59,411 bases of DNA from a virus: IMG/VR virus record IMGVR_UViG_3300031659_000008, positions 1 through 59,411 of that record, one strand, 5' to 3'. Position numbers and translations under genes: made by a program. Within the stretch, counting starts at the first letter, position 1, and each line of letters opens with the position of its first letter. The notes under the pieces were generated by a model. The model did not search any database and had not been told where the DNA came from. It saw nothing but the letters and a program-made list of their open reading frames with translations. Shown here piece after piece: positions 21,386-30,732 of the stretch.

Positions 21386-21948
21386 TGAGGTCACCATTTT
21401 TTTTTATAGTAAGACCCGTTAAGGGCAAGAGGTATAACAACTCTAAAAAAATAGGAGGCATTGATTTTATAACAAGCACCTCCGAAGAAAATCACATGGC
21501 TTCCAACAGAGAAGGTATTGTTATTTCTACTCCTCTAGGATACAAGGGTGATGTTGAACCTGGGGACACTTTGCTTGTTCATCATAACGTTTTTAAATTT
21601 TACAATGACATGAAGGGTCGCCAACAAAGCGGTAAGAGTTTCTTTATGGACGATTTGTTTTTTATAGATGACGGTCAGTATTATATGTACAAGAAAGAAG
21701 ATAAGTGGCATTGTCACGATAAGTATTGTTTTATAAAACCAATACCATCTATTGAGTCTTATATTCATAAGCCTTTTGCAGAAGAACCTCTTATGGGAAA
21801 GGTAAGATATATAAATAAAAAATTGTCTAATCAAGGAGTTAATGAGGGAGATTTAGTAACCTTTAGACCTGAGACAGAATATGAGTTTAATGTAGATGGA
21901 GAAAAACTTTATAGAATGTTTAGCCACCATGTGACCATGGTTTTGTAA
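21385..21948 (+). CDS. Double GroES-like (Cpn10-fold) protein
   Basis: This 187-residue protein seems to hold two GroES-like barrels. The first (residues about 40-120) has NREGIVISTPLG, VEPGDTLLVHHNVF, FFMDDLFFIDDGQYYMYK and DKYCFIKPI. The second (about 140-187) has GKVRYINKKL, VNEGDLVTFRPETEYEFNV, and GEKLYRMFSHHVTMVL. The G-D-x-V/L-x-x strands followed by a terminal VTMV strand are typical of co-chaperonins. It could be a second GroEL partner or a structural protein using this fold. Confidence 0.55.
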   Translation: MRSPFFFIVRPVKGKRYNNSKKIGGIDFITSTSEENHMASNREGIVISTPLGYKGDVEPGDTLLVHHNVFKFYNDMKGRQQSGKSFFMDDLFFIDDGQYYMYKKEDKWHCHDKYCFIKPIPSIESYIHKPFAEEPLMGKVRYINKKLSNQGVNEGDLVTFRPETEYEFNVDGEKLYRMFSHHVTMVL

Positions 21949-21954
21949 AGAAAA

Positions 21955-22047
21955 ATGAAAAAAATTATTATAACGTGGGCAATACTTTACCTAATACCTG
22001 TATGGATGAGGTGGGTAAGTAAACCTCGCAAATGGAATGAATTATAA
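21955..22047 (+). CDS. 30-residue membrane peptide
   Basis: ATG 21955 to TAA 22047. One hydrophobic segment (IIITWAILYLIPVWM) is followed by a basic tail (RWVSKPRKWNEL). Its stop overlaps the lipoprotein start, so the pair could be an inner-membrane partner and an outer-membrane lipoprotein, as in two-component spanins. Confidence 0.4.
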   Translation: MKKIIITWAILYLIPVWMRWVSKPRKWNEL

Positions 22048-22196
22048 TGAAGATATTTGGTAGTATAATATTTTTAATATTAATTAGCTGCGAAAAGCCA
22101 GAAGATTATTGTGAAGAATTATATAAAGAATATTATTATAATTTTGAAACAAAACAAGCTATGGTATTATCAATGAAAGAATGTTATGATTATTAA
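22047..22196 (+). CDS. Small lipoprotein, possible o-spanin
   Basis: ATG 22047 to TAA 22196, 49 residues. The start (MKIFGSIIFLILISC) contains a lipobox LIS-C, so the mature protein is a short acidic, Tyr-rich lipoprotein with two more Cys (DYCEEL, MKECYDY). Small lipoproteins close to the endolysin and holin often serve as outer-membrane spanin subunits. This is inferred from the lipobox and position. Confidence 0.55.
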   Translation: MKIFGSIIFLILISCEKPEDYCEELYKEYYYNFETKQAMVLSMKECYDY

Positions 22197-22314
22197 AAGA
22201 AATAGTATAAAATGCAGTCAATGCGATGAAACATTTCCTGGAGGATATGAATATAGGATGCACTGGGAAAAACATTTAAATGAATTCTTAATAACAAAAA
22301 AAAATGACCTCTGA
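22186..22314 (+). CDS. 42-residue C2H2 zinc-finger microprotein
   Basis: ATG 22186 to TGA 22314. Residues 10-30 follow the classical finger spacing C-x2-C-x3-F-x5-Y-x2-H-x3-H exactly (CSQCDETF ... YRMHWEKH), with Tyr at the usual Leu position. A basic start (MIIKRNSIK) precedes it. The last 11 bases overlap the small-terminase gene, so the finger could be a packaging or DNA-contact partner. Single C2H2 fingers are uncommon in bacterial viruses. Confidence 0.65.
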   Translation: MIIKRNSIKCSQCDETFPGGYEYRMHWEKHLNEFLITKKNDL

Positions 22315-22585
22315 AGAATTAAAAGTTGAAATAATAGCAGCTGGAAGAAAAGCGGTTAAAGAGCTTATTCGTGTGGCTAAAGAAGACATTATAAAGCCAG
22401 ACTTAGAGGATGAGCTTGCAGCAGATAGATTAAAGAATGCGGCAGCCACTAAAAAGTTAGCAATATTTGATGCCTTTGATATATTGAATAAAATAGACAC
22501 TGAGCAAGAAAATATAAACTTAGCTAATGATTTTGATAACAAAGTAGAAACAAAACAAGGTTTTGCAGAAAGACGTTCAAGATAA
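22304..22585 (+). CDS. Putative small terminase subunit
   Basis: This 93-residue helical, charged protein (MTSEELKVEIIAAGRKAVKE, KLAIFDAFDILNKIDTEQEN) lies directly before TerL. Size, helical content and position fit a TerS that recognises phage DNA; no clear HTH was seen. It overlaps TerL by 23 bases. Confidence 0.6.
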   Translation: MTSEELKVEIIAAGRKAVKELIRVAKEDIIKPDLEDELAADRLKNAAATKKLAIFDAFDILNKIDTEQENINLANDFDNKVETKQGFAERRSR

Positions 22586-24809
22586 ACTATATACAGTAGT
22601 AAAAAATTATATTCCCAAATCAGTTTTATCAAAAAAGAATAAAGCTAAAACCTGGGTATATGGACATAACGAAAAGTACGATGTGATTGTTATATCTAAA
22701 AACGGTCAGGTTGGTGATGTTGTTTCTATTTCAGGTTTACATATTGCATTACCATTAGTTTCAAAAGATATCTATAAAAGAAGTTTAAAGTCTTCAGAGC
22801 AATATTGGAAGCGTACTGAATTTCCCAAAGAACTTTCCAGGATAAATTCTATATTTCAATGGAATGAGATGCCCGCTAATTTTAAAGCAAAGTGGGTAGA
22901 CTATATTGAAGGTGAGTTTAACCGAAGAGAAGATGGGCATTGGTTTTTAAACAATGGAATAACCACCTATATGACTGGAGCTCATTACATGTATTTGCAA
23001 TGGTCTAGTATTGATGTAGGATACCCTGACTTTAGAGAAGCTAATAGAATATTTTTTATTTTTTGGGAAGCCTGTAAGGCTGACAAAAGATGTTTTGGAA
23101 TGACCTATTTAAAGATAAGACGGTCAGGATTTTCTTTTATGGGTTCGTCAGAATGTGTAAACACAGGAACTCTAGCTAAAGATGCTAGGGTAGGAATACT
23201 ATCTAAGACTGGTTCTGATTCCAAAAAAATGTTTACTGATAAAGTTGTCCCAATTGCAAATAGACTTCCTTTCTTCTTTAAGCCTATCCAGGATGGTATG
23301 GATAAACCTAAGACAGAACTTGCCTTTAGGATTCCAGCCTCTAAGATTACGAAAAAAAACATGTATGACTCTGTTAATGATGAGCTTTATGGATTAGACA
23401 CTACTATTGACTGGAAGAATACAGATGACAACTCCTATGATGGAGAGAAGTTATTGCTTTTAGTTCATGATGAAAGCGGCAAATGGATTAAGCCTAATAA
23501 TATATTAAATAACTGGAGGGTAACTAAAACCTGCTTGCGATTAGGAAGTAAGGTTATAGGAAAATGTTTAATGGGCTCTACCTCAAATGCTTTGGACAAG
23601 GGAGGAGCGAACTTTAAAAAATTATACGAAGACTCTAACATACAGACAAGAAACGCAAATGGTCAAACCAGAAGCGGAATGTATTCTTTGTTTATCCCTA
23701 TGGAATTAAACATGGAAGGGTTTATTGATATACATGGAATGCCTGTGTTAAGAGTTCCTTCTCAAAAAACAAAAGGAGTAGACGGAGAGTGGATAATAAA
23801 TGGAGCAATTGATTACTGGGAAGCTGAAGTTGATTCTTTAAAATCTGATGCTGATGCATTGAATGAATTTTATAGACAGTTTCCTAGAACAGAGTCTCAC
23901 GCTTTTAGGGATGAAAGCAAGTCATCTCTTTTTAACCTTACAAAAATATATCAGCAGATAGACTATAATGATTCGTTAATACAAGAGCATCATTTAACTA
24001 GAGGAAATTTTTATTGGGAGAATGGAATAAAAGATAAAAAAGTAGCTTTTAGTCCTGACAACAGGGGAAGGTTTTTTGTAACCTGGGTTCCTCCAAAACA
24101 ATTGCAGAATAACATAATAGAAAGAAATGGACTAAAGTATCCAGGGAACGAGCACATAGGAGCGTTTGGATGTGATTCTTACGACATATCTGGAACTGTA
24201 GGTGGTGGGGGTTCAAACGGAGCTCTACATGGCCTTACAAAGTTTAATATGGAGGAAGCTCCATCTAATGAGTTTTTTCTAGAGTATGTGGCTCGACCTC
24301 AAACTGCGGAAATGTTTTTTGAAGAAGTGCTAATGGCTTGTGTGTTTTATGGAATGCCTATACTTATAGAAAACAACAAGCCTAGGCTGTTGTATCATTT
24401 TAAAAATAGAGGGTATAGACCATACTCTATTAACCGTCCAGACAAACGTTTGTCAAAGTTATCTAAAACAGAAAAAGAACTTGGAGGTATACCTAACAGT
24501 TCCGAAGATGTTAAACAATCTCACGCTGCTGCTATTGAATCTTACATAGAAAAGTATGTAGGTTTAGATATGGACGGTGCTTTTAGAGAAAAAGACGACA
24601 TGGGTTCTATGCTGTTTATGAGGACTTTAGAGGACTGGGCTAAGTTTGATATTTCAAACAGAACTAAATTTGACGCAAGTATTAGTTCAGGGTTAGCTAT
24701 TATGGCTACACAAAAACACATGTATCAAGTTGAGAAAAAACAATCAAAAATAAACCTTAACTTTGCCAGGTATACAAATAACGGAACTTTAAGTGAATTA
24801 ATTAGATAG
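22563..24809 (+). CDS. terL: Large terminase subunit (packaging ATPase-nuclease)
   Basis: This 748-residue protein is longer than typical TerL. The start is TTG 22563; no ATG is available before the conserved part. Residues about 30-60 (YDVIVISKNGQVGD, ISGLHIALP) form the N-terminal extension seen in Bacteroidetes podoviruses. The ATPase P-loop is deviant (LKIRRSGFSFMGSSE, near residue 185). A nuclease-like acidic strand (GCDSYDISG) lies around residue 540. It pumps DNA into proheads with the portal encoded immediately downstream. Confidence 0.82.
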   Translation: MQKDVQDKLYTVVKNYIPKSVLSKKNKAKTWVYGHNEKYDVIVISKNGQVGDVVSISGLHIALPLVSKDIYKRSLKSSEQYWKRTEFPKELSRINSIFQWNEMPANFKAKWVDYIEGEFNRREDGHWFLNNGITTYMTGAHYMYLQWSSIDVGYPDFREANRIFFIFWEACKADKRCFGMTYLKIRRSGFSFMGSSECVNTGTLAKDARVGILSKTGSDSKKMFTDKVVPIANRLPFFFKPIQDGMDKPKTELAFRIPASKITKKNMYDSVNDELYGLDTTIDWKNTDDNSYDGEKLLLLVHDESGKWIKPNNILNNWRVTKTCLRLGSKVIGKCLMGSTSNALDKGGANFKKLYEDSNIQTRNANGQTRSGMYSLFIPMELNMEGFIDIHGMPVLRVPSQKTKGVDGEWIINGAIDYWEAEVDSLKSDADALNEFYRQFPRTESHAFRDESKSSLFNLTKIYQQIDYNDSLIQEHHLTRGNFYWENGIKDKKVAFSPDNRGRFFVTWVPPKQLQNNIIERNGLKYPGNEHIGAFGCDSYDISGTVGGGGSNGALHGLTKFNMEEAPSNEFFLEYVARPQTAEMFFEEVLMACVFYGMPILIENNKPRLLYHFKNRGYRPYSINRPDKRLSKLSKTEKELGGIPNSSEDVKQSHAAAIESYIEKYVGLDMDGAFREKDDMGSMLFMRTLEDWAKFDISNRTKFDASISSGLAIMATQKHMYQVEKKQSKINLNFARYTNNGTLSELIR

Positions 24810-27245
24810 ATGAAAGATGTTACAATAGACATTACATCTGCAGGCTTTCCAAGTCAATTCGTTTCAGATGCTGAAAAAGCTACGAACGAATTCGGTTTAC
24901 AGATAGGACAGGCTATTCAGTATGAATGGTTTAGAAAAGATGGAAATCAGTGTAGATATTACAATCAATGGAGAGACTTTCACAGACTGCGTTTATATGC
25001 AAGAGGCGAACAGTCTGTAGCTAAATACAAAAATGAATTATCAATTGATGGAGATTTATCTTATCTTAATTTAGATTGGACTCCAGTTCCTATACTTCCT
25101 AAGTTTGTGGACATTGTGGTTAATGGTATGCAGGATAGGGAATTTAAAGTTAAGGCCTATGCTCAAGACGCATTGTCTCAATCTAAAAGAAGTAAATACC
25201 AAGATATGGTTGAAGGTCAGATGGCTGCTAAACCTATACTTCAAAGTATTCAAGAAAAGACAGGAGTAGACCCTTTTGTAATGGACCCTGATGAATTACC
25301 TAATTCAGATGAGGAACTTTCATTATACATGAACTTAAACTATAAGCCAGCAATTGAGATTGCGGAAGAAGAGGCTATAGATACAATGTTTGCAGAAAAT
25401 CATTATGATGATATTCGTAAACAAATAGATTATGATGCTACTGTAATAGGAATATCTGTAGCTAAACATGAATTTCTTCCTGGAGCAGGTGTTCAAATAT
25501 CATATGTAGACCCTTCAAATGTAGTTTATAGTTATACTGAAGACCCTCATTTTAAAGATTGTTTTTATTGGGGAGAAATTAAAACATTGCCCCTAACTGA
25601 GCTTGTAAAAATAGACCCTGATATTACTAATGATGATTTAGAAGAAATATCAAGATATAGTCAAAGTTGGTATGATTATTATAATGTAGCTCAATTTTAT
25701 GACAACGATATTTTTTCTCGTGATACTTGTACTTTAATGTACTTTAATTATAAGACCACTAAAAAGATGGTTTATAAAAAAAGAATATTAGAGGGTGGCG
25801 GCTCTAAAGTAATTGAAAAAGATGACACTTTTAATCCTCCTCAAGATATGATGGACGAAGGAAGGTTTGAAAAAATGGAAAAAACTATTGACGTATGGTA
25901 TGATGGTATAATGGTTATGGGAACTAATATTATTCTTAAGTGGGAACTTGCAGAAAATATGGTTCGTCCTCAATCAGCTTCTCAGCATGCTATACCAAAT
26001 TACGTTGCGGTTGCTCCAAGAATGTATAAAGGTGTTATTGAGTCTTTAGTTAGACGTATGATTCCTTTTGCTGATTTAATTCAGATTACTCATTTAAAGT
26101 TACAACAAGTTATTGCAAGAACAGTCCCTGATGGGGTGTATATAGATGCAGATGGTTTAAATGAGGTTGACCTGGGGACAGGAGCTTCATATGACCCTTC
26201 AGACGCATTACGTTTATACTTTCAAACAGGTAGTGTAGTGGGTAGAAGTTATACTCAAGAGGGCGAATACAATCAAGGTAAAATACCTATACAGCAGCTC
26301 ACAAGCAATTCAGGCGCTTCTAAGACACAAATGCTTATAGCTAACTATAACCACTACTTAGAGATGATTCGCTCTGTAACAGGCTTAAATGAAGCCAGGG
26401 ACGGTTCTACCCCTTCATCTGATTCTTTGGTAGGTGTACAAAAATTAGCAGCATTAAACTCAAATACAGCAACTAGACATATATTAGATGGAAGTCTTTA
26501 CATATATCGTACGTTAGCCGAAGCGTTAACGTATAGGGTTGCAGATATTTTAGAGTATGCAGACTTTAAAGAAGACTTTATAAATAAAATAGGTAAGTAT
26601 AACGTAAGTATATTAGGAGAGATAAGTCAACTATATATTTATGACTTTGGTGTATTTATAGAGTTGTCTCCAGATGAAGAACAAAAAGCAATGTTAGAAC
26701 AAAACATTCAAATGGCTTTATCTAAAGGAGATATAAATCTTGAAGATGCTATTGATATAAGAGAAATTAGAAACTTAAAGTTAGCTAATCAATTGCTTAA
26801 ATTAAAACGCACATCTAAACAAGAGCGCGAAGAGAAAATGAAAATGCAACAGCAAGCCATGATATCTCAGCAGCAATTAAAATCACAAGAAATGGCAGCT
26901 CAAGTTTCTATGCAAAAAGTAGAGCTAGAAACTCAATCTAAAATAAAAGTTAAACAAGCTGAAATTGCTTTTGAAATAGAAAAAAATAAAACAGAGGCAC
27001 AGCTTAAAGCTCAACTTATGGAGCAAGAATTTTCTTATAATTTACAGCTTAGAGGAATAGACGAAGGAGCTTTGTCTCAAAGAGAAACTCAAAGAGAACA
27101 AGCGAAAAGTGAAAGAATTAGTCAACAGAATACTGAACAAAGTAAATTGATTACACAACGTAAAAATAATTTACCTCCACAGAATTTTGAATCTAATGAA
27201 GATAGTTTAGATGGTTTTGATTTGTCAGAATTTGAACCAAGGTAA
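24810..27245 (+). CDS. Portal protein
   Basis: This 811-residue protein directly follows TerL. It has the look of crAss-like podovirus portals: YNQWRDFHRLRLYARGEQSV near the N-terminus, a central segment with VDIVVNGMQDREFKV and IGISVAKHEFLPGAGVQISY, and NEARDGSTPSSDSLVGVQKL. A long Gln/Glu/Lys coiled coil (residues about 660-780) closes the protein. The dodecameric portal forms the DNA channel at the capsid vertex. Confidence 0.85.
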   Translation: MKDVTIDITSAGFPSQFVSDAEKATNEFGLQIGQAIQYEWFRKDGNQCRYYNQWRDFHRLRLYARGEQSVAKYKNELSIDGDLSYLNLDWTPVPILPKFVDIVVNGMQDREFKVKAYAQDALSQSKRSKYQDMVEGQMAAKPILQSIQEKTGVDPFVMDPDELPNSDEELSLYMNLNYKPAIEIAEEEAIDTMFAENHYDDIRKQIDYDATVIGISVAKHEFLPGAGVQISYVDPSNVVYSYTEDPHFKDCFYWGEIKTLPLTELVKIDPDITNDDLEEISRYSQSWYDYYNVAQFYDNDIFSRDTCTLMYFNYKTTKKMVYKKRILEGGGSKVIEKDDTFNPPQDMMDEGRFEKMEKTIDVWYDGIMVMGTNIILKWELAENMVRPQSASQHAIPNYVAVAPRMYKGVIESLVRRMIPFADLIQITHLKLQQVIARTVPDGVYIDADGLNEVDLGTGASYDPSDALRLYFQTGSVVGRSYTQEGEYNQGKIPIQQLTSNSGASKTQMLIANYNHYLEMIRSVTGLNEARDGSTPSSDSLVGVQKLAALNSNTATRHILDGSLYIYRTLAEALTYRVADILEYADFKEDFINKIGKYNVSILGEISQLYIYDFGVFIELSPDEEQKAMLEQNIQMALSKGDINLEDAIDIREIRNLKLANQLLKLKRTSKQEREEKMKMQQQAMISQQQLKSQEMAAQVSMQKVELETQSKIKVKQAEIAFEIEKNKTEAQLKAQLMEQEFSYNLQLRGIDEGALSQRETQREQAKSERISQQNTEQSKLITQRKNNLPPQNFESNEDSLDGFDLSEFEPR

Positions 27246-27275
27246 ACTTATAAAATTTAATTTAAATCATATCTA

Positions 27276-28430
27276 ATGGAAATAAAAGTAAGAGCTATAG
27301 AAGCTACAGAAGAAAAATCAATGCAAGAAGTAGAAAATGAATTACTTCAAAAGCATGAAGACCAGTTTAATGATACTTCAGAAACAAGTGAAACAGAAAA
27401 AGTAGATTTAAATTTTGAAAAAGATAAAGAAGATTCTTCCGTAAAGGAAGATGATAAAGAAGAAGCTTATGTTGAGGAGGTTGCAGAGCAACCTTATGAC
27501 TTAAAAGAAGAAGATGTTCTTTCATATATTGGAAAAAGATACGGTAAGGAGATTAACTCATTTGATGATTTAATGGCTGAAAGAAAGGAAGCTGAAGAGC
27601 TTCCTGAAGATGTCGCTGCTTACTTTAAATACAAAAAAGAAACAGGAAGAGATATTCAAGATTTTGTTAAACTACAACAAGATTTTAGTTCTATGAATCC
27701 TGACTCTTTGCTAAGAGAGTATTTGACTATTACAGAAGGAGAAGGTTTAGACCCTGAAGATATTGATTCTCTTATGGAGGATTATTCTTATGATGAAGAC
27801 CTAGATGATGAGTCTGTAATTAAAAAGACTAAACTAGCAAAGAAAAAAATTATTGCTAAAGCAAAAAAGTTCTTTAATGAGCAAAAAGAATTGTACAAAC
27901 AGCCTCTTGAGTCGAGACCGGCTGTTAATTCTGAAGGCGAAAATGAAGAGCTTCAAGATTATAGGCAATATTTAGAATCTGTTAAAACTCAACAACAGGA
28001 AAATGAGGCAAAGCGAAGTTGGTTTGTAAAAAAAACTAACGAAGTGTTTACTGATGATTTCAAAGGTTTTGATTTCGCACTTGACGACAAAACAGTAACC
28101 TTTTCTCCTGGTGATACACAGTCTATTAAAAAAAACCAAGATACACCAATGAACTTTATAAATAAGTTTCTTGATGATAAAGGTTTAATGAAAGATGCTG
28201 CTGGATATCACAGAGCTTTATCAATCGCCATGAATCCAGATAAATTTGCACAGTTCTTTTTTGAACAAGGCAAATCAGAGGCTACTCAAGATGTAATGCG
28301 TAAAACTAAAAATATAAACATGAGTGAACGCAGAGCACCTGAAGTAACTAATAAAGGAGGAATGACAGTTAAGTCAGTTAACCCTGATTCGGGACGAGGC
28401 TTAAAAATTAGAAGTATTAAACGAAAATAA
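27276..28430 (+). CDS. Putative scaffold protein
   Basis: This 384-residue, very acidic protein lies between portal and major capsid genes. The first 75 residues are a charged coiled coil (KSMQEVENELLQKHEDQFND) and the middle is helical with Asp/Glu clusters. The C-terminus is basic (GRGLKIRSIKRK), as in scaffold proteins that bind capsid protein. A role in assembling the procapsid is inferred from position and composition. Confidence 0.7.
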   Translation: MEIKVRAIEATEEKSMQEVENELLQKHEDQFNDTSETSETEKVDLNFEKDKEDSSVKEDDKEEAYVEEVAEQPYDLKEEDVLSYIGKRYGKEINSFDDLMAERKEAEELPEDVAAYFKYKKETGRDIQDFVKLQQDFSSMNPDSLLREYLTITEGEGLDPEDIDSLMEDYSYDEDLDDESVIKKTKLAKKKIIAKAKKFFNEQKELYKQPLESRPAVNSEGENEELQDYRQYLESVKTQQQENEAKRSWFVKKTNEVFTDDFKGFDFALDDKTVTFSPGDTQSIKKNQDTPMNFINKFLDDKGLMKDAAGYHRALSIAMNPDKFAQFFFEQGKSEATQDVMRKTKNINMSERRAPEVTNKGGMTVKSVNPDSGRGLKIRSIKRK

Positions 28431-28449
28431 ATTTTAAAAATTAATTATT

Positions 28450-29874
28450 ATGGCAGGAGCAGTTCAAGTAGCCCCAGGGTTTGCTTTACAACCCAGTGCG
28501 GAACAAGTACCATTGAGTACAAATTATATAACTAACTTCGATTTCTTAAATCAGTATCTACCTGATACTTATGAAAAGGAATTCGAAAGATACGGTAATC
28601 GTACCGTTGCATCGTTCCTACGTTTAGTAGGAGCTGAAATGCCTTCAAACTCTGACCTTATTAAATGGGCAGAACAAGGAAGGTTACACACTAAATATGT
28701 AGACTGTACAACAGCAGCAGCAGGACCAGTTACAGTTGCTCAATTTACGGTTAATGATGCTTTAATTCCAGGAACTGGAAGTATTGCTATCAGAGTAGGT
28801 CAAACAGTAATGATAACTGAAAATGCAGCTGGCTCTAACAATAAAGCAATTGTTACGGCTGTTTCTACAGCAAACGGTACTTTTGATGTAGCTTTTTACG
28901 AAGCAGCAGGATTTACTAATGCAGCAGCAGCTAATAAGTTTACTGTATTTATTTACGGTTCTGAATTTAAAAAAGGAACAAATGGAATGGTTGGCTCTTT
29001 AGAGGCTGATGACGTTATCTTCTCTAACTCACCAATTATCATCAAAGATAAGTATGCGGTTAGCGGTTCAGATATGGCGCAAATTGGGTGGATAGAAATA
29101 ACTACTGAAAATGGAGCTAGTGGATACCTATGGTATTTAAAATCTGAGCACGAAACAAGACTACGTTTTGATGACTACTTAGAGACTGCAATGATTGAAG
29201 CCGTACCTGCTGAAGCTGGTAGTGGAGCAATTGCAGCTACAGGAGATGTAGGGAACAAAGGTTCTGAAGGTATCTTCTATGTGGTTAATAACAGAGGAAA
29301 TGTATGGGGTGGTGGAAATCCTGCTGCACTTGCAGATTTTGACGCAATTATCTCTCGTTTAGATAAGCAAGGTTCTATTGAAGAAAATGTTATTTTCGTA
29401 GATAGAGACTTTGGATTTGATATTGACGACATGTTAGCTGCACAAAACTCTTATGGAGCTGGTGGAACATCTTATGGTTTGTTTGACAATGACAAAGACA
29501 TGGCATTAAACCTTGGATTTACTGGATTCCGTAGAGGTTATGACTTTTATAAGTCTGACTGGAAATACTTAAATGACCCAACTATGCGTGGTGGTCTTCC
29601 TACTGGAGCTAACTCAGGACGTGTAAACGGACTATTAGTACCAGCTGGTTCTACTACAGTATATGACCAGATTTTAGGTAAAAATGCAAAGCGTCCTTTC
29701 TTACATGTTCGTTACAGAGCTTCTGAGACTGAGGACAGACGTTACAAAACTTGGATTACAGGTTCTGCTGGCGGTGCACAAACTTCAAGCTTAGATGCTA
29801 TGGAAGTTCATTTCTTGTCTGAGAGAGCTGTATGTACTTTAGGTGCAAACAACTTCTTCTTATTCCAAGAGTAG
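28450..29874 (+). CDS. Major capsid protein
   Basis: This 474-residue protein follows the scaffold. Its start (MAGAVQVAPGFALQPSAEQV; NYITNFDFLNQYLPDTYEKE; ERYGNRTVASFLRLVGAEMP) matches the style of crAss-like and marine flavophage capsid proteins with an HK97-type fold. An Ig-like insert is suggested near residues 90-170. A strong terminator follows at 29885, consistent with high expression of a capsid gene. Confidence 0.85.
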   Translation: MAGAVQVAPGFALQPSAEQVPLSTNYITNFDFLNQYLPDTYEKEFERYGNRTVASFLRLVGAEMPSNSDLIKWAEQGRLHTKYVDCTTAAAGPVTVAQFTVNDALIPGTGSIAIRVGQTVMITENAAGSNNKAIVTAVSTANGTFDVAFYEAAGFTNAAAANKFTVFIYGSEFKKGTNGMVGSLEADDVIFSNSPIIIKDKYAVSGSDMAQIGWIEITTENGASGYLWYLKSEHETRLRFDDYLETAMIEAVPAEAGSGAIAATGDVGNKGSEGIFYVVNNRGNVWGGGNPAALADFDAIISRLDKQGSIEENVIFVDRDFGFDIDDMLAAQNSYGAGGTSYGLFDNDKDMALNLGFTGFRRGYDFYKSDWKYLNDPTMRGGLPTGANSGRVNGLLVPAGSTTVYDQILGKNAKRPFLHVRYRASETEDRRYKTWITGSAGGAQTSSLDAMEVHFLSERAVCTLGANNFFLFQE

Positions 29875-29884
29875 TATTTATTAA

Positions 29885-29912
29885 GGGAGGTTTAACCGCC
29901 TCCCTTTTTTTT
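29885..29912 (+). terminator. Rho-independent terminator after capsid gene
   Basis: GGGAGG (29885-29890) pairs with CCTCCC (29899-29904) around an 8-base loop, followed by eight or nine T. It isolates the capsid transcript. Confidence 0.88.
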
Positions 29913-29935
29913 AAAATTTAATTAAATCTTATATA

Positions 29936-30679
29936 ATGAAAAAAAATAAAACATTCGTAGACAAAGTCTACAAACTAACTAGGGGCGATGCTCCAATCTC
30001 ATTTTTACTTCCTTCTAGCGGTTCAGCAAGACAACCTTTATTGTGGTTTGATGAAGAAAAAGGGATAAATAGAGTTTTAAGATATTCTTCTAATCAAAAG
30101 TCTCCTTTTGAAGATGAACAAGATGGTAACATAATCAGAAGACCAGTTGATTTTTTAGATGGTTTTTTAAGAGTTCCAAAATCAAACCCAGTTTTACAAG
30201 AGTTTTTACATTATCACCCACTTAATGGTTTAAAATATATTGAAGTAAATGAAGAAAAAGATGCTCAAAAAGAGGTAGATTTATTAAACTTAGAAGTTGA
30301 CGCTTTAATTGAAGCTAAGTCTTTGTCACTAGACCAATTAGAAACTATTTCTAGGGTTATATTAGGAAAAGATACCTCTAAAGTAACTACTGCAGAATTA
30401 AGAAGAGACATTTTAATTTACGTTAGAGAAAATCCAGAGGAGTTTATGAAAATAATTAATGACCCACTGCTTAAATTGCAGTCTACTATTCAATTATTTT
30501 TTGACAAAAGTTTATTAACTTTTAGAAATAAACAAAAAGAAGTATGGTTTAACACTTCTTCTAACAAAAAGAAAATGTTAACTGTTCCTTTTGGAGAAGA
30601 CCCTATATATATAGTGTCCTCTTATTTACAAAGCGATGATGGCGTGGATTCATTAAAAATGTTAGAGAAACTAATATAA
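29936..30679 (+). CDS. Conserved head-region protein of unknown function
   Basis: This 247-residue protein begins MKKNKTFVDKVYKLTRGDAP and has a central helical region (EKDAQKEVDLLNLEVDALIE). Such proteins sit after the capsid gene in many Bacteroidetes podoviruses and may be head-completion or assembly factors. It is flanked by terminators on both sides, so it is expressed at a level independent of the capsid gene. Confidence 0.65.
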   Translation: MKKNKTFVDKVYKLTRGDAPISFLLPSSGSARQPLLWFDEEKGINRVLRYSSNQKSPFEDEQDGNIIRRPVDFLDGFLRVPKSNPVLQEFLHYHPLNGLKYIEVNEEKDAQKEVDLLNLEVDALIEAKSLSLDQLETISRVILGKDTSKVTTAELRRDILIYVRENPEEFMKIINDPLLKLQSTIQLFFDKSLLTFRNKQKEVWFNTSSNKKKMLTVPFGEDPIYIVSSYLQSDDGVDSLKMLEKLI

Positions 30680-30697
30680 ATAATACATAAAAGCAAG

Positions 30698-30729
30698 AGA
30701 GGTCAAAAATAATTGACCTCTTTTTTTTT
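30698..30729 (+). terminator. Rho-independent terminator
   Basis: AGAGGTCA (30698-30705) pairs with TGACCTCT (30714-30721) around the loop AAAAATAA… extended by A-T pairs; nine T follow. It overlaps the promoter of the next gene. Confidence 0.85.
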
Positions 30730-30732
30730 GCT

